This document shows, one piece after another, positions 1 to 8,452 of a stretch of 14,513 nt of DNA (position 1 is its first letter; the number at the start of each line of letters is the position of its first letter). The stretch lies in contig JBBABP010000027.1 of the NCBI GenBank assembly GCA_041657585.1, forward strand, positions 1 to 14,513, given 5' to 3'. Source of the DNA: JBBABP01 sp041657585 (GTDB lineage: Bacteria > Patescibacteriota > Gracilibacteria > Absconditabacterales > Absconditicoccaceae). A program made the position numbers and the translations under genes. The notes below the pieces were generated by a model, which saw only the letters and a program-made list of their open reading frames with translations, ran no database searches and was not told the DNA's origin.

Positions 1-3000
1 TTATCAAATAATTTTAGTGTTCAGTAATATTTGTTATTTGTGGAAGATCAGTCATTATATATTCCATAGCTATTATTATATGCTTGGGAGTTGTTGATAG
101 TAGTATTTGAAGAAGAACCCAAATAAATTCAATAATTGCTATTATTATAAATTTGAGAATTGTTGATAGAGTTATTATTTGAATTAATAAAATAAATTCA
201 GATTTGGTTGTTATTAAAAATTTGCGAGTTGTTGATTGAATTGTTATTTGAAGAAGATTCTAAATAAATTCAAATTTGATTATTATAAAATTGAGAGTTA
301 TTGATAGAGTTATTATTTGAAGAATAAAACAAAATTCAATTACTACCATTATTAAATGCTTGAGAATTATTTATATAGTTGTTAGATGAATCATATAAAT
401 AAATTCAATAATTGCTATTATTATAAATTTGAGAATTGTTGATAGAGTTATTATTTGAATTAATAAAATAAATTCAGATTTGGTTGTTATTAAAAATTTG
501 CGAGTTGTTGATTGAATTGTTATTTGAAGAAGATTCTAAATAAATTCCAAATTCATTTCTATAATGAGAAGATCAAAGTCAGTCATTTTCTGAATCTATG
601 TTTACATTATCGATGATAATGTTTTCTTTAGTTTCAGCGTATAGCATTGAATTTTCTAAATATTGACTAGAATACAAAATCACATCTCAGCTGCCAACAA
701 TAGCAGAACAGTTATTTAAATTAATAGTTCTTGAAGTAATATGCGATCAAGAAAGTAATACATAAATTACATTTTCACTTAGATATTCTGGGATAGTATC
801 AGCTCAATTTGTTTCGTAATTGTTAATATATTCTACCGTCATATTTTCTGAATCACAAGCATTTGATTCTCGATGTGTAGTATATTCAGATCAAGATCAG
901 TAATATAATGACATTAATGTTTCTTCATTTCAATCCAAAGGACTTGGTCATCATACATTGCTCGCAATATAATAATCTGAGTTGAATGGTAGATTTGACC
1001 AAGAAAAAATAGAAGGATTTCATACTCATGTATCTGCAATAGCTTTAGCTTGTTTAAGTATATTGCTTCAGTAAATATATTCATTGTTTGACAATCAAGA
1101 TCGAAAAGTGTTTATTCATGTCATTTCACAAGCAGTATAAACTCAAGTATCTATAAGAAAAATTCAGTCAGAATTTCTAGGATTAGTTATTCGATCGCAA
1201 GACATAGTTCAAGATCAATCAAGAACTCATCACGAGAAAAATTCAGGGAAATCAGACTCAGATCAAGAATCAAAAGATCCTCATTCATTTATTTGAATAT
1301 CTCCACTAAAATTAGCAAATAATTTTAAATTTCAATAATATTTATTTCAAATAGAATTTCAGTAATTATAAATTCAGTAAGTGTTATTATAAACTTGAGA
1401 ACCATTTATAATATTATTTAAAGAATTATATAATGAAATTCAAATATCGGAATTATTATAAATTTGCACATTATTAATTAAATTATTTGAAGAAGAATAA
1501 AAATAAATTCAAAGATTATTATTGTGAACTTGCGAGTTATTGATTGTGTTATTTCAAGAATTATATAATGAAATTCAAATATTATTATTATAAAATTTAG
1601 AATTATTAATAATATTATTTAAAGAAGAATGAAAACGGAGTCAAATTTCATTATTATTATAAATTTGAGAATTATTAATTAAATTATTTAAAGACTTAAA
1701 TAATGCAATTCAAAATGTTAAATTATTATAAATTTGAGAATCATTAATAGTATTATTTGAAGAATTTCGTAATAAAATTCAATACATATTTTTTCGCAAA
1801 GATCGAATATTGCCTGCAGATGTTCGTACATTTTCTGCAGATGTTCGAAAATTATCTGTTCGAGTATTTCCTGCTGATGTTCGTAGATTAATTGCTCGTG
1901 TATTATTAGCCGGAGTCCAATAATTGTTATAAGAATTCCATGTATTAGGTTCTAACCAAGCACCTCACAATTCATGCAAACAAGTTCACTCATCAGTAGA
2001 ATACGAAAGAATTCATCATTCAGCTTCATAACAAAATCAATATGTTTGACAATCTCCTTCGTTTGTATATTCAGGAACATTTTGCGACCATGGATTTGTA
2101 CAATATCAGGCTCATTCACAAGTTTCTGAATCAGTATATTGTGAATCGCTACAAGATCATGCATTTTCACACGTTGTTTGATCAGTCCATTGAGGATCTG
2201 TACATCAATAATTACTTTCACAAGATGATTGATCATTATTATATTGAGTATCAGAGCAAGATCATGCTCCTTCACAACTTATTTGATCGGTATATTGAGG
2301 ATCTGAACAATAATCAGCGTTATCACACATTGTTTGGTCTGTATATTGGTTATCAGAACAAGATCATTGAGCTTCACAAGATAGCTGATCGTTATCAAAT
2401 TGAGAATCTATACATGTTCAGATTGATTCACAAGATTCTTGATCTGTATATGTTGGATCAGAACATCAATAATCACGATAAGTTCAATCTCAATTTCATT
2501 GTCAATCTATTTTTACATTGTTGACAACTATATTTTCTTTTTGGTTAAAATATAATATGAGGTCCAAATGTCGATTAGAATATAATGTCACATCTCAACT
2601 GCCAACAATAGCAGAACAGTTATTTAAATAAATATTTCTTGAAGTAATATGAGATCATGAAAGTAAAACATAAATGGTATTTTCAGATAAATATTCAGGG
2701 ATTTGATCTGTTCATGGGTCAACATAACTTACTGTGATATTATTTGTATCACAAGTATTTCAGGTTCGATGAGTTGTATAAGCAGTAGTATCTTCTCACA
2801 CATTACCGTCTCCATACAATGCATCTATAATTTGTTCGTCGGTTGGTCAATTATCCCAAAATGTCTGATCTATAAAAACATCATTGTTCCAAACTCAATC
2901 ATTCCATTCAGCATTTGTAATATTTATTGAGTTATAAACTCACAAATTTGCAACAAAAAAAATTGCTAATTTAATAAGCAAAGCTCCAAAAATAGATCAG

Positions 3001-3050
3001 AATAAATATTTTTTATGATGTGCTTTTATATGCGTTTTAATATCTCCCAT
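1..3050 (-). CDS. Giant modular surface protein: N-terminal helix, duplicated domain, Cys-rich repeats, beta-helix coils (C-terminus missing)
   Basis: With TGA as glycine the frame is open for 1,016 codons, from ATG at 3050-3048 to the window edge, so the C-terminus lies outside. Residues 1-15 are His/Lys-rich (KTHIKAHHKKY), then one hydrophobic helix (about 16-40) suggests export or membrane anchoring. The order after that is: a domain with YTTHR and LNNCSAIVGSGDV motifs, a nine-unit Cys-rich array, an RTSAGN-type linker, Asn-rich coils of about 23 residues (INNSQIYNNN, then GIYL) typical of right-handed parallel beta-helices, a connecting domain, a second copy of the YTTHR domain, and a second beta-helix. 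This layout resembles bacterial adhesins or NosD/pectate-lyase-like folds. A sugar-binding or adhesive role is inference only; no catalytic residues can be assigned. rlmH lies upstream on the same strand. The exact family is not recognised. Confidence 0.9.
121..271. repeat. Perfect 151-bp direct repeat, copy 1
   Basis: This segment is identical base for base to 397-547, with an offset of 276 bp (92 codons, four coils of 23 residues). It lies inside the second beta-helix block and keeps the reading frame. The neighbouring coils have diverged, so this copy pair is recent or kept uniform by recombination. Confidence 0.95.
397..547. repeat. Perfect 151-bp direct repeat, copy 2
   Basis: Second copy of the segment at 121-271. 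Identity ends abruptly on both sides (c/t just before, a/c just after). It encodes about two coils, separated from the other copy by two different coils. Confidence 0.95.
663..888 (-). repeat. Duplicated surface domain, copy 2
   Basis: It encodes YTTHRESNACDSENMTVEY, then IPEYLSENVIYVLLSGSHI and LNNCSAIVGSGDV. The same order occurs at 2571-2785, offset by 1,908 bp (636 codons). Two conserved cysteines (ACDS and NNCSA) could form a disulfide. DNA similarity remains high around the NNCSAIVGS part, so this is a real internal duplication and not convergence. Confidence 0.85.
1330..1790 (-). repeat. First beta-helix repeat block of the surface protein
   Basis: Six to seven coils of about 23 residues have the pattern INNSQ(I/V)YNNN, then G-I-x-L/F. 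The block ends in GNKYYG followed by LKLFANFSGDIQINEGG, a cap-like stretch. Compared with the block at 31-568 the coils are more diverged, and no long exact DNA repeat is visible. Confidence 0.82.
1980..2465 (-). repeat. Cysteine-rich tandem repeat array (about nine units)
   Basis: Seven regular units of 17-18 residues follow the consensus C-(S/T)-D-x-Q-(Y/F)-(T/N)-D-Q-x-x-C-E, and two longer irregular units follow. Each unit has two cysteines, giving about 18 in 160 residues, a pattern expected for a disulfide-stabilised extracellular rod. The acidic D/E positions could bind metal, but this is not shown. I do not recognise a named domain. Confidence 0.85.
2571..2785 (-). repeat. Duplicated surface domain, copy 1
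   Basis: It encodes YTTHRTGNTCDTNNITVSY, then IPEYLSENTIYVLLSGSHI and LNNCSAIVGSGDV. It is the N-terminal copy of the domain seen again at 663-888. In this copy it is followed by the Cys-rich array; in the other copy a beta-helix follows directly. Confidence 0.85.
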
Positions 3051-3099
3051 GAAGATTGATTAAATATCAAATTAAACTTGTTTAAATGTTTGATATTCA

Positions 3100-3127
3100 A
3101 TATTATCCAGGAGAGTTTTTTTATCAA
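3100..3127 (-). promoter_or_regulatory. Candidate promoter of the surface protein gene
   Basis: On the minus strand TTGATA (3127-3122) and TAATAT (3105-3100) are separated by 16 bp, about 50 bp upstream of the ATG. The background is AT-rich, so such matches occur by chance. No Shine-Dalgarno sequence precedes the start. Confidence 0.35.
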
Positions 3128-3209
3128 ATTTTTCAGGCTTATTTGAAATTATTTTCTGATATTCAGTATTATTTATTTATAAAGCATTTACATATTGTTA
3201 AAACATTAT

Positions 3210-3653
3210 TTAGTAATGATAACTTTTGTTATTAAAAATTGTTTGGACTCTATAAATTTGTTCCAATAAAGTTAATTTTGCTAATCAGTGGGGTAGTGTA
3301 ATACTACCGAAAGATATTTTTTCATCAATATGATTTTTTAATTCAACTTCATCTAAACCGTATGGTCATCAAATAACAAAAACAATATTTTTATTTCTAA
3401 AAAAATTAGCAAGCTGGTCTGTATTCAAGTTTTTTCATTCTTTACTTAGCAAAACTTTATTCCAATCAGAATATTTTTTTTTAATCATTGAAATTATATT
3501 TTCTGTATCTTTTTGGATCATTTGTTTATTGCTTCAATTTCTACTTGGCTTGATGTTTTCAATTTTTACAAGCTTTCATAATCTTTTTTCGTATTCGTTG
3601 ATTGCTGTTTGCCGATGTTTATCTCAATCGGAAATATTTAAAATATGAAACAT
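3210..3653 (-). CDS. rlmH: 23S rRNA (pseudouridine1915-N3)-methyltransferase RlmH
   Basis: This SPOUT-class enzyme uses S-adenosylmethionine to methylate pseudouridine 1915 in helix 69 of 23S rRNA, a late step on the 70S ribosome. The 147-residue product is close to the usual size of about 155. It shows FVIGGPYG (92-99, the SAM-binding knot loop) and TLPHGLAKLTLLEQIYR (119-135), then NNKSYHY at the C-terminus, where the family usually has a PYH motif. The two glycines of IGGP are TGA codons, as are five others, so the standard code would cut the gene into fragments. It starts at ATG 3653 and ends with TAA at 3212-3210. It lies about 160 bp upstream of the giant surface protein gene on the same strand. 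No Shine-Dalgarno sequence is visible. Confidence 0.95.
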
Positions 3654-4086
3654 AAGAAAAGCTACAAAGGATAAAAAGCTACATATGGTGCAAAATATTT
3701 GTCATTGCGAGCGAAGCGAAGCAATCTTAAACATTTTAAACAAGATTGCTTTGTCGCAAAAAACTCTTTACAATCACGCTCTAACAATATTTTACACTTT
3801 CCACTTTTAAATTTGTTTTTACTTTTTGCATTATTATTATCAACTTATTTTCTTGTTTATGCTAAAATTATAATTTTTGAAAAAATTAATAAAGTCAAAT
3901 CATTTGAGTGAATTAATACCTTATCATCGAAGTTTTTATCTGATTTATGTTGATTTACGATAGCGGATGAGTATAAACTAAAAGTTACAAAGCTAAAAAA
4001 GCCACAAAGCTACAAGGCCTACTTTTTTTATTTGCTTTCTTAGCTTTATCTGCTTTCTATAGCTTTTTATCGCTTACATAACCAGC
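3654..4086. other. Spacer between divergent rlmH and sufC, no convincing gene
   Basis: This 433-bp spacer holds a palindromic repeat (3701-3756) and TACAAAG-type word repeats near both ends (3654-3685 and 3981-4021). A frame from TTG 3699 to TAG 4043 (114 residues with TGA = Gly) contains one hydrophobic segment (FPLLNLFLLFALLLSTYFLV). However, it begins inside the palindromic repeat, ends inside the word repeats, and has no ATG or GTG start. I treat it as non-coding or as the remnant of a small membrane protein. Confidence 0.6.
3701..3756. repeat. Palindromic interspersed repeat (GCGAAGCAATC type)
   Basis: Arms AAGCAATCTT (3719-3728) and AAGATTGCTT (3742-3751) pair perfectly around a 13-base loop and are flanked by GTCATTGCGAGCGAAGCG and TTGTCGC. 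It is more GC-rich than its surroundings. The same words, often translated as SLRAKRSNL, are a familiar short interspersed palindrome in many bacterial genomes. No run of T follows, so it is unlikely to be a terminator. Confidence 0.75.
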
Positions 4087-4824
4087 TTGCTTAATATCAA
4101 AAACCTGACAGTCAAAGTAGAACAAAAAAAGATTTTGGAAAATATAAATCTGAATTTTCAATTATGAAAAAATTATTGAATATTGGGCAAAAATTGATCA
4201 GGTAAATCATCTCTTGCGATGAGCATTATGTGAAATCCAAAATACAAAATAATTTCTTGAGATATTCAGATTGATACAAAATCTATCAAAAAATTAAGTC
4301 CAGATCAAAGAGCTAAACAATGAATATTTTTAGCTTTTCAGCACATACCAGAAATAAAATGAGTTAAAGTTTTTGAATTTTTGAGATCAATTTACGATGC
4401 AAAAAATTGATGAACGACTTCATTTCTGTCTTTCAAAAAAATTATTCAACCAATTTTAACCCAAATTAAACTTGATAAAGAATTTTTGCGAAGAGATCTT
4501 AATGTTTGATTTTCTGGTTGAGAAAGAAGAAAATTTGAAATTTTACAAGTCCAATTATTACAGCCAAAATATATTTTTCTTGATGAAATAGATTCTTGAT
4601 TGGATATTGATGCTTTTAAGTCTGTAATTAAATTACTTTCAACATTAAATACCAAAAAAAATTCTTTTATCATTATAACGCATTTGTTCAAAATATTAGA
4701 AAAAATACCAGTCGATTATGTTTATGTTTTAGATTGAGGCAAACTCGTAAATCATTGAAATAAAAAAATAATAGATCAGATAAAAAAATATTGATTTGAA
4801 AAACAAACAAAGCTTAAAGCCTAA
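4087..4824 (+). CDS. sufC: Fe-S cluster assembly ATPase SufC
   Basis: SufC is the ABC-type ATPase that drives the SufBCD scaffold on which Fe-S clusters are built in the cytoplasm. The 245-residue product matches the family length. It shows Walker A GKNGSGKSS (34-42), the Q-loop in FLAFQHIPEIKGVKVFEFLR (81-100, diagnostic of SufC), signature FSGGE (142-146), Walker B YIFLDEIDSGLD (162-173) and the switch His in ITHL (199). Glycines in Walker A and the signature are TGA. The TTG start at 4087 is chosen because the SufC-typical MLNIKNLTV begins there, a stop (TAG 4060) lies just upstream, and no ATG or GTG is available. No SufB or SufD gene is adjacent, unlike the usual operon. DUF167 and moxR genes follow on the same strand. 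Confidence 0.93.
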
Positions 4825-4870
4825 AGCATAAAGCTGAAAGTTGAGCGCAGCGAAATCCCGCAAGGCGGGG
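4813..4870. repeat. Heptad tract plus small GC hairpin after sufC
   Basis: Units TAAAGCC, TAAAGCA, TAAAGCT and GAAAGTT follow one another with a 7-bp period, starting inside the last sufC codons. A short hairpin follows: CCCGC (4857-4861) pairs with GCGGG (4865-4869). It may attenuate transcription into the DUF167 gene, but no T-run directly follows the stem. Confidence 0.6.
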
Positions 4871-4899
4871 TAGAAAAGTTTTAATCACCCAAAATCAAA

Positions 4900-5151
4900 A
4901 TGATATTAAAAATTATCGTAATGCCAAACGCAAAAAAAAACATGATTCAAGAACAAAAAAGTTTGAGCTGAGAATCAATCTACAAAGTTCGATTAAAAGC
5001 CAAACCAGTAAATAATGAAGGCAACGAAGCTTTGATCAGTTTTTTGTCAGAGCATTTTGAAACTCTTAAAAAAAATATAACGATAATGCAATGAAAAACG
5101 TCTAAACTCAAAGTCGTGAAAGTTTTACAAATAAGAAATCATGCATGTTAA
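4900..5151 (+). CDS. DUF167 (UPF0235/YggU family) protein
   Basis: This 83-residue product belongs to the small alpha/beta DUF167 family, whose molecular role is unknown. Recognisable features are LKIIVMPNAKKN (3-14), YKVRLKAKPVNNEGNEALI in the middle, FLSEHFETLKKNITIMQG, then KTSKLKVVKV near the C-terminus, all in the family order. It is slightly shorter than usual (about 95-100). Two glycines are TGA. ATG 4900 is chosen because the family motif begins at once; the preceding bases AAAATCAAA also precede the ndk start and contain no Shine-Dalgarno sequence. The stop TAA overlaps the next start (TAATG), so translation is probably coupled to moxR. Confidence 0.88.
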
Positions 5152-6260
5152 TGATAGTAATTTTAACATTTATAGTTATATTAATTTTAGCTATTTTTTC
5201 TTATTTTTTTATTTTGCAAGATAACGAAAGTGTTCAAAATATTTTATCAAAATTCAAAAATCAAAAACCTCAATTACCTCACAACAAAAATATCGATATT
5301 ACAAATTTTCAAATCTGACTTTCAAATTTAAAATTAAAAAACAAAACATTACAATTAATCAAAGAGGAAATTCAAAAAAAAATAATCTGAATGGATGATT
5401 TCATCAACTCAATTATTATAAATATTTTGTGTTGATGACATTTATTAGTCCAATGAGTGCCAGGATTAGCCAAGACAAAAACTATTCATACTTTCGCTCA
5501 AGTAATGTGAATGGAGTTCAAAAGAATCCAATTCACGCCAGATTTACTTCCGGCGGATATTATTTGAGTAGAAATATATAACGCCAAGACAAAAGAATTC
5601 CAAGCGAAAATCTGACCAGTGATGTGAAATATAATTCTCGCCGACGAAATCAATAGAGCTTCGCCAAAAGTTCAATCAGCTTTGTTAGAATCTATGCAAG
5701 AAAAACAAGTGACAATATGATGAAAAACTTTTCATCTTCCTCATCCATTTTTTGTTCTTGCTACCCAAAATCCACTTGAACACGAATGAACTTATCCATT
5801 GCCAGAGGCTCAGATTGATAGATTTCTTTTTAAAGTTCTTGTTGATTATCCAAGCGAAATTCATGAAAAAAATATTTTGGACGAAATGGAAAACGATGAA
5901 AAAATTCATTTAAAAAAAGTTGTTTCATTAAGTGAATTTGAAACTTTGAAACATTGAGTAGAAAAAGTAAAAATTTCAGATGAAATCAAAAAATATATTA
6001 CCAAACTTATAAACAAAACTAGAGAAAAAAATCAGAATATTTTATATGGTTCATCTCCAAGATGATCGATTGGTTTGATGCTTGCGAGCAAGGCATTGGC
6101 TTTTGTGCAAAATAGAGATTATGTGATTTATGATGATGTTCAACAAATAGCATTATCGGTTCTTAGACATAGAATTATAATTAGCGATGACGCAAAAATT
6201 CAATGACTAACAGAAGATCAGATTTTGCTTGATCTTTTTTCACAAGTCTATTTAATTTAG
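5151..6260 (+). CDS. MoxR-family AAA+ ATPase with an N-terminal membrane anchor
   Basis: MoxR ATPases are chaperone-like AAA+ proteins that usually act with von Willebrand A-domain proteins in assembling or activating envelope complexes. The 369-residue product shows Walker A GVPGLAKT (102-109), Walker B IILADEINRAS (161-171), sensor 1 LATQNP (203-208), EAQIDRF (219-225) and a sensor-2 region with SSPRGSIGL. The conserved core begins near residue 65. Before it lies an added stretch with one hydrophobic helix (residues 2-22), which would tether the ATPase to the membrane; family members are mostly soluble. TGA encodes many required glycines. The start overlaps the DUF167 stop by one base. No DUF58 or VWA partner gene is in the window, so the client is unknown. 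Confidence 0.93.
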
Positions 6261-6377
6261 TCGATAGTCCCCGCCAAAGAAAGAGGCGGGCAGGTTTAGT
6301 CAATAGTCCCCGCCAAAGAAAGAGGCGGGCAAGTTTAGCCAATAGTCCCCGCCAAAGAAAGAGGCGGGCAGGTTTGG
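6261..6377. repeat. Three tandem 39-bp hairpin repeats
   Basis: Units start at 6261, 6300 and 6339 and differ by only a few bases. Each holds CCCGCC and GGCGGG around an A/G-rich loop, so each can fold into a 6-bp GC hairpin. They lie directly after the moxR stop and before the convergent antiporter gene. A fourth, diverged unit lies at 12042-12080. There are no spacers between units and no cas genes, so this is not a CRISPR array. Confidence 0.92.
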
Positions 6378-6474
6378 CCAATAGACTTTATTGTTAGTCT
6401 ATAGTCTATAGTCCATAGTCCATAGTCTTTTATTTTTAATTATTAATTATTCATTATTCATTTTTAATTTTTAA
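6378..6474. repeat. Heptad repeat tracts between moxR and the antiporter gene
   Basis: Near 6395-6427 AGTCTAT and AGTCCAT units repeat with a 7-bp period. At about 6428-6474 the units change to TAATTAT, TCATTAT and TTTTAAT-like heptads. The tract is non-coding and ends at the antiporter stop codon. Confidence 0.75.
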
Positions 6475-8187
6475 TTACACTTGTAACGCTTCTATTATTC
6501 TTTCTTTTTGGGTATCTTTTAACGCATACATTTGCGTTTTTTTATTTTGCATAAATTTATGTATATCCAAACCATATTCTTCCAACATCAATGAAGTGTG
6601 AAACGCTCAAATATAATGCGGAACTATAACATAGTCAGCTCACTGTTCATATAATTTAATTGCTTCATGTACGTGATTTGATAACAAGATAACTATCAAA
6701 TGAGGATTCATTTCTTTCATCGCTTTTAGTAATATCATATTTTCATCAAATTTTTTCACTGTACTTATTACCATTTTTGATTTTTTAAAATTCAGTCACT
6801 CCAAAAAATCCATATCTCAAACATCTCAATACATACAAGGCATATTATGATTTTTTAAATGTGAAATTACTTTTGGATGTTCATCTATTGTAAAAACACT
6901 ATATTTTTTTGATATCGTGTTGAATAGATTGCTACCAAATTTTCAAAATCAAAATAATATAATTTCGTAATTTAATTCTTGCTCTTTTTTATAAACATTA
7001 TTCCAATTACCAGGAATAAATTTCAAAATTGGTTTAATAAAATTGTAAATTTTTTCTCAATATAATATAAAGTAACAAGATATAGCTATAGTTATTAGTC
7101 AAACCATTGTGATTATTGAAATCAGATTATTATTTTTCAAAATTCATGTACTTAGTCATATTGAAATAAATATAAATGAAAATTCACTTATCTGTCAAAG
7201 AGAAATTCATGCTAAGAAATTATTTTTTTTAGTGTGTCCCAAAATTCATAATATTATCATTGTGATCAAAGGTTTCAAAATCAATACTATCAAAGATAGG
7301 ATAATTATTTGTGGCCAAAAATGGATTATGCTTGCGAATTTTATTTGAGATCATAATATTACAAAAAACATTACAACAAAAAAATCTCTGAGCGGTTTGA
7401 TCCTGCTTGTCATTTCAAATCTATAAGTAGAACTGGCCAAAGTCACTCATGCTATCAATGCACCAATTTCCATAGAAAATCAAAGATAGTAGAACAAGCT
7501 TCACAAAATCATACATCGTCATATTGAAAACAAAAACAAATATTCTTGTGATTCAGCTATTTTGGCTGTTATTTTTGGAATCAAATATTTACTAGCAACA
7601 AACAAAATGGTTCATAATACTAAAGCTTTAATAAAAAAACTTCAAATTATTATAATATTATTTCAATGTCAAAAATTTTTCGATAATGCTAAGATCAAAA
7701 ATAATAACAAAACAATCAAATCTTGAACGATCAAAATTCATATGGATAATCTACCAAAAGTATTTTCTATTTCGTCTTTGTCTCAAAGTAATTTCAATAC
7801 AACTATCGTACTACTAAATGCCAATCATGCTCATATATAAATTGACGTAATTGAATCAAATCATAAAAGTAAAGATATTCAAAATCAAATTAAAGTAGTT
7901 ACAATAACTTGAAAACATCATGCAATCAAAGATGTTTTTCATAAATCTTTAATGATGCTTGGATTAAGTTCCATTCATACTATAAAAAGCAAAAAGCTGA
8001 TTCCAATATTTGCGAAAGATTGAAATTCACTTCATCAATTTAATATTTTTGGAAAAAAAATTGTTATAAGAATTCCAGCTAAAATGTATCCTATAATCAT
8101 TGGCTGTTTAAGTATTTTCATTACTCAAAGTGCGATCAATACTATACCAATAACCACGCTTAGGCTCAAAAATAATTGTTCTGGCAT
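6475..8187 (-). CDS. CPA2-family (KefB/KefC-like) cation/proton antiporter with C-terminal RCK domain
   Basis: The product exchanges monovalent cations, probably K+ or Na+, for protons across the inner membrane. The 570-residue protein has about 12 hydrophobic helices in residues 1-385, with LAFSSTIVVLKLL (122-134) and the ion-site pair Q155-D156 in SIGILIVQDLIVL, as in CPA2 transporters. After a linker, residues 407-530 form an RCK (TrkA-N) domain with the nucleotide loop GFGKFG (413-418) and acidic DE (435-436). That domain would gate transport in response to a nucleotide or redox ligand. No TrkA-C domain is evident. About 40 or more TGA codons act as glycine. ATG 8187 gives a natural CPA2 N-terminus (MPEQLFLSLSVVIGIVLIAL). 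The choice between K+ and Na+ cannot be made from sequence alone. Confidence 0.92.
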
Positions 8188-8277
8188 ATTTCATATTAAA
8201 ACAATAAATATATTTGTACATATAATTATATTTATTTTTTACAATCTGTCAAATTTACGGCAACTTTATTTCCGGTA

Positions 8278-8387
8278 CTTCATTTTCCAATTCCCAATTC
8301 CAAGTTCCCAATTCCCAACCCTGCTAAAGCAGGGTGAGCTTCGCTAATTACTAATTCCCAATTTCCAATTTCCAATTTCTAATTCAC
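8278..8387. repeat. AATTCCC-type heptad tract interrupted by a 7-bp-stem hairpin
   Basis: Units AATTCCC, AATTCCA, AATTTCC and AATTACT repeat every 7 bp on both sides of a perfect hairpin (ACCCTGC 8318-8324, loop TAAA, GCAGGGT 8329-8335) with a GAGCTTCGC tail. It lies in the divergent spacer between the antiporter and murB genes. No reading frame crosses it convincingly. Confidence 0.8.
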
Positions 8388-8416
8388 TTGATAAAGAATA
8401 GTCAACTCATTATAAT
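8388..8416 (+). promoter_or_regulatory. murB promoter, near-consensus sigma-70 type
   Basis: TTGATA (8388-8393) and a perfect TATAAT (8411-8416) are separated by the optimal 17 bp, giving an expected start about 30 bases before the murB ATG. It is the best promoter match in the window. Confidence 0.75.
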
Positions 8417-8452
8417 ACAAAATCATTTTAAACGATTAAGAAAATTTTTAAT

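Larger units (their letters stand above)
31..568 (-). repeat. Second beta-helix repeat block of the surface protein
   Basis: About seven consecutive coils of 22-24 residues follow the pattern NNSINNSQ(I/A/F)(F/Y)NN, then G-I-Y/L plus a short polar stretch. The Asn ladder and the invariant Gly (nearly always TGA) fit the turns of a right-handed parallel beta-helix. The last coil before the edge ends in NNKYYG followed by LKLF, matching the end of the first block, so the connecting domain probably starts again just beyond position 1. Confidence 0.85.

Noticed and set aside
1952..2275. Minus-strand open frame of 107 codons in the Cys-rich region
   Set aside because: It is another frame over the same repeat array, and no family feature is visible.
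2042..2524. Plus-strand open frame of 160 codons with repeating YIEDL-like units
   Set aside because: It is the antisense of the Cys-rich repeat array; the minus strand encodes a regular cysteine pattern in one long frame, which explains the repeats.
3699..4043. Small membrane protein gene starting with SLRAKRSNL
   Set aside because: The start is a TTG inside a known type of palindromic repeat and the end lies in word repeats; no homology or ATG supports a gene, although a remnant cannot be excluded.
4446..4691. Minus-strand frame of 81 codons
   Set aside because: It is antisense to the signature and Walker B region of sufC.
6261..6377. CRISPR array
   Set aside because: The units are directly adjacent with no variable spacers, and no cas genes are present.
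6181..6381. Minus-strand frame with repeated LFLWRGL units
   Set aside because: The repetition comes from translating the three 39-bp hairpin repeats and the end of moxR on the opposite strand.
7109..7348. Plus-strand frame of 79 codons
   Set aside because: It is antisense to the antiporter gene, whose helices and RCK domain are continuous on the minus strand.
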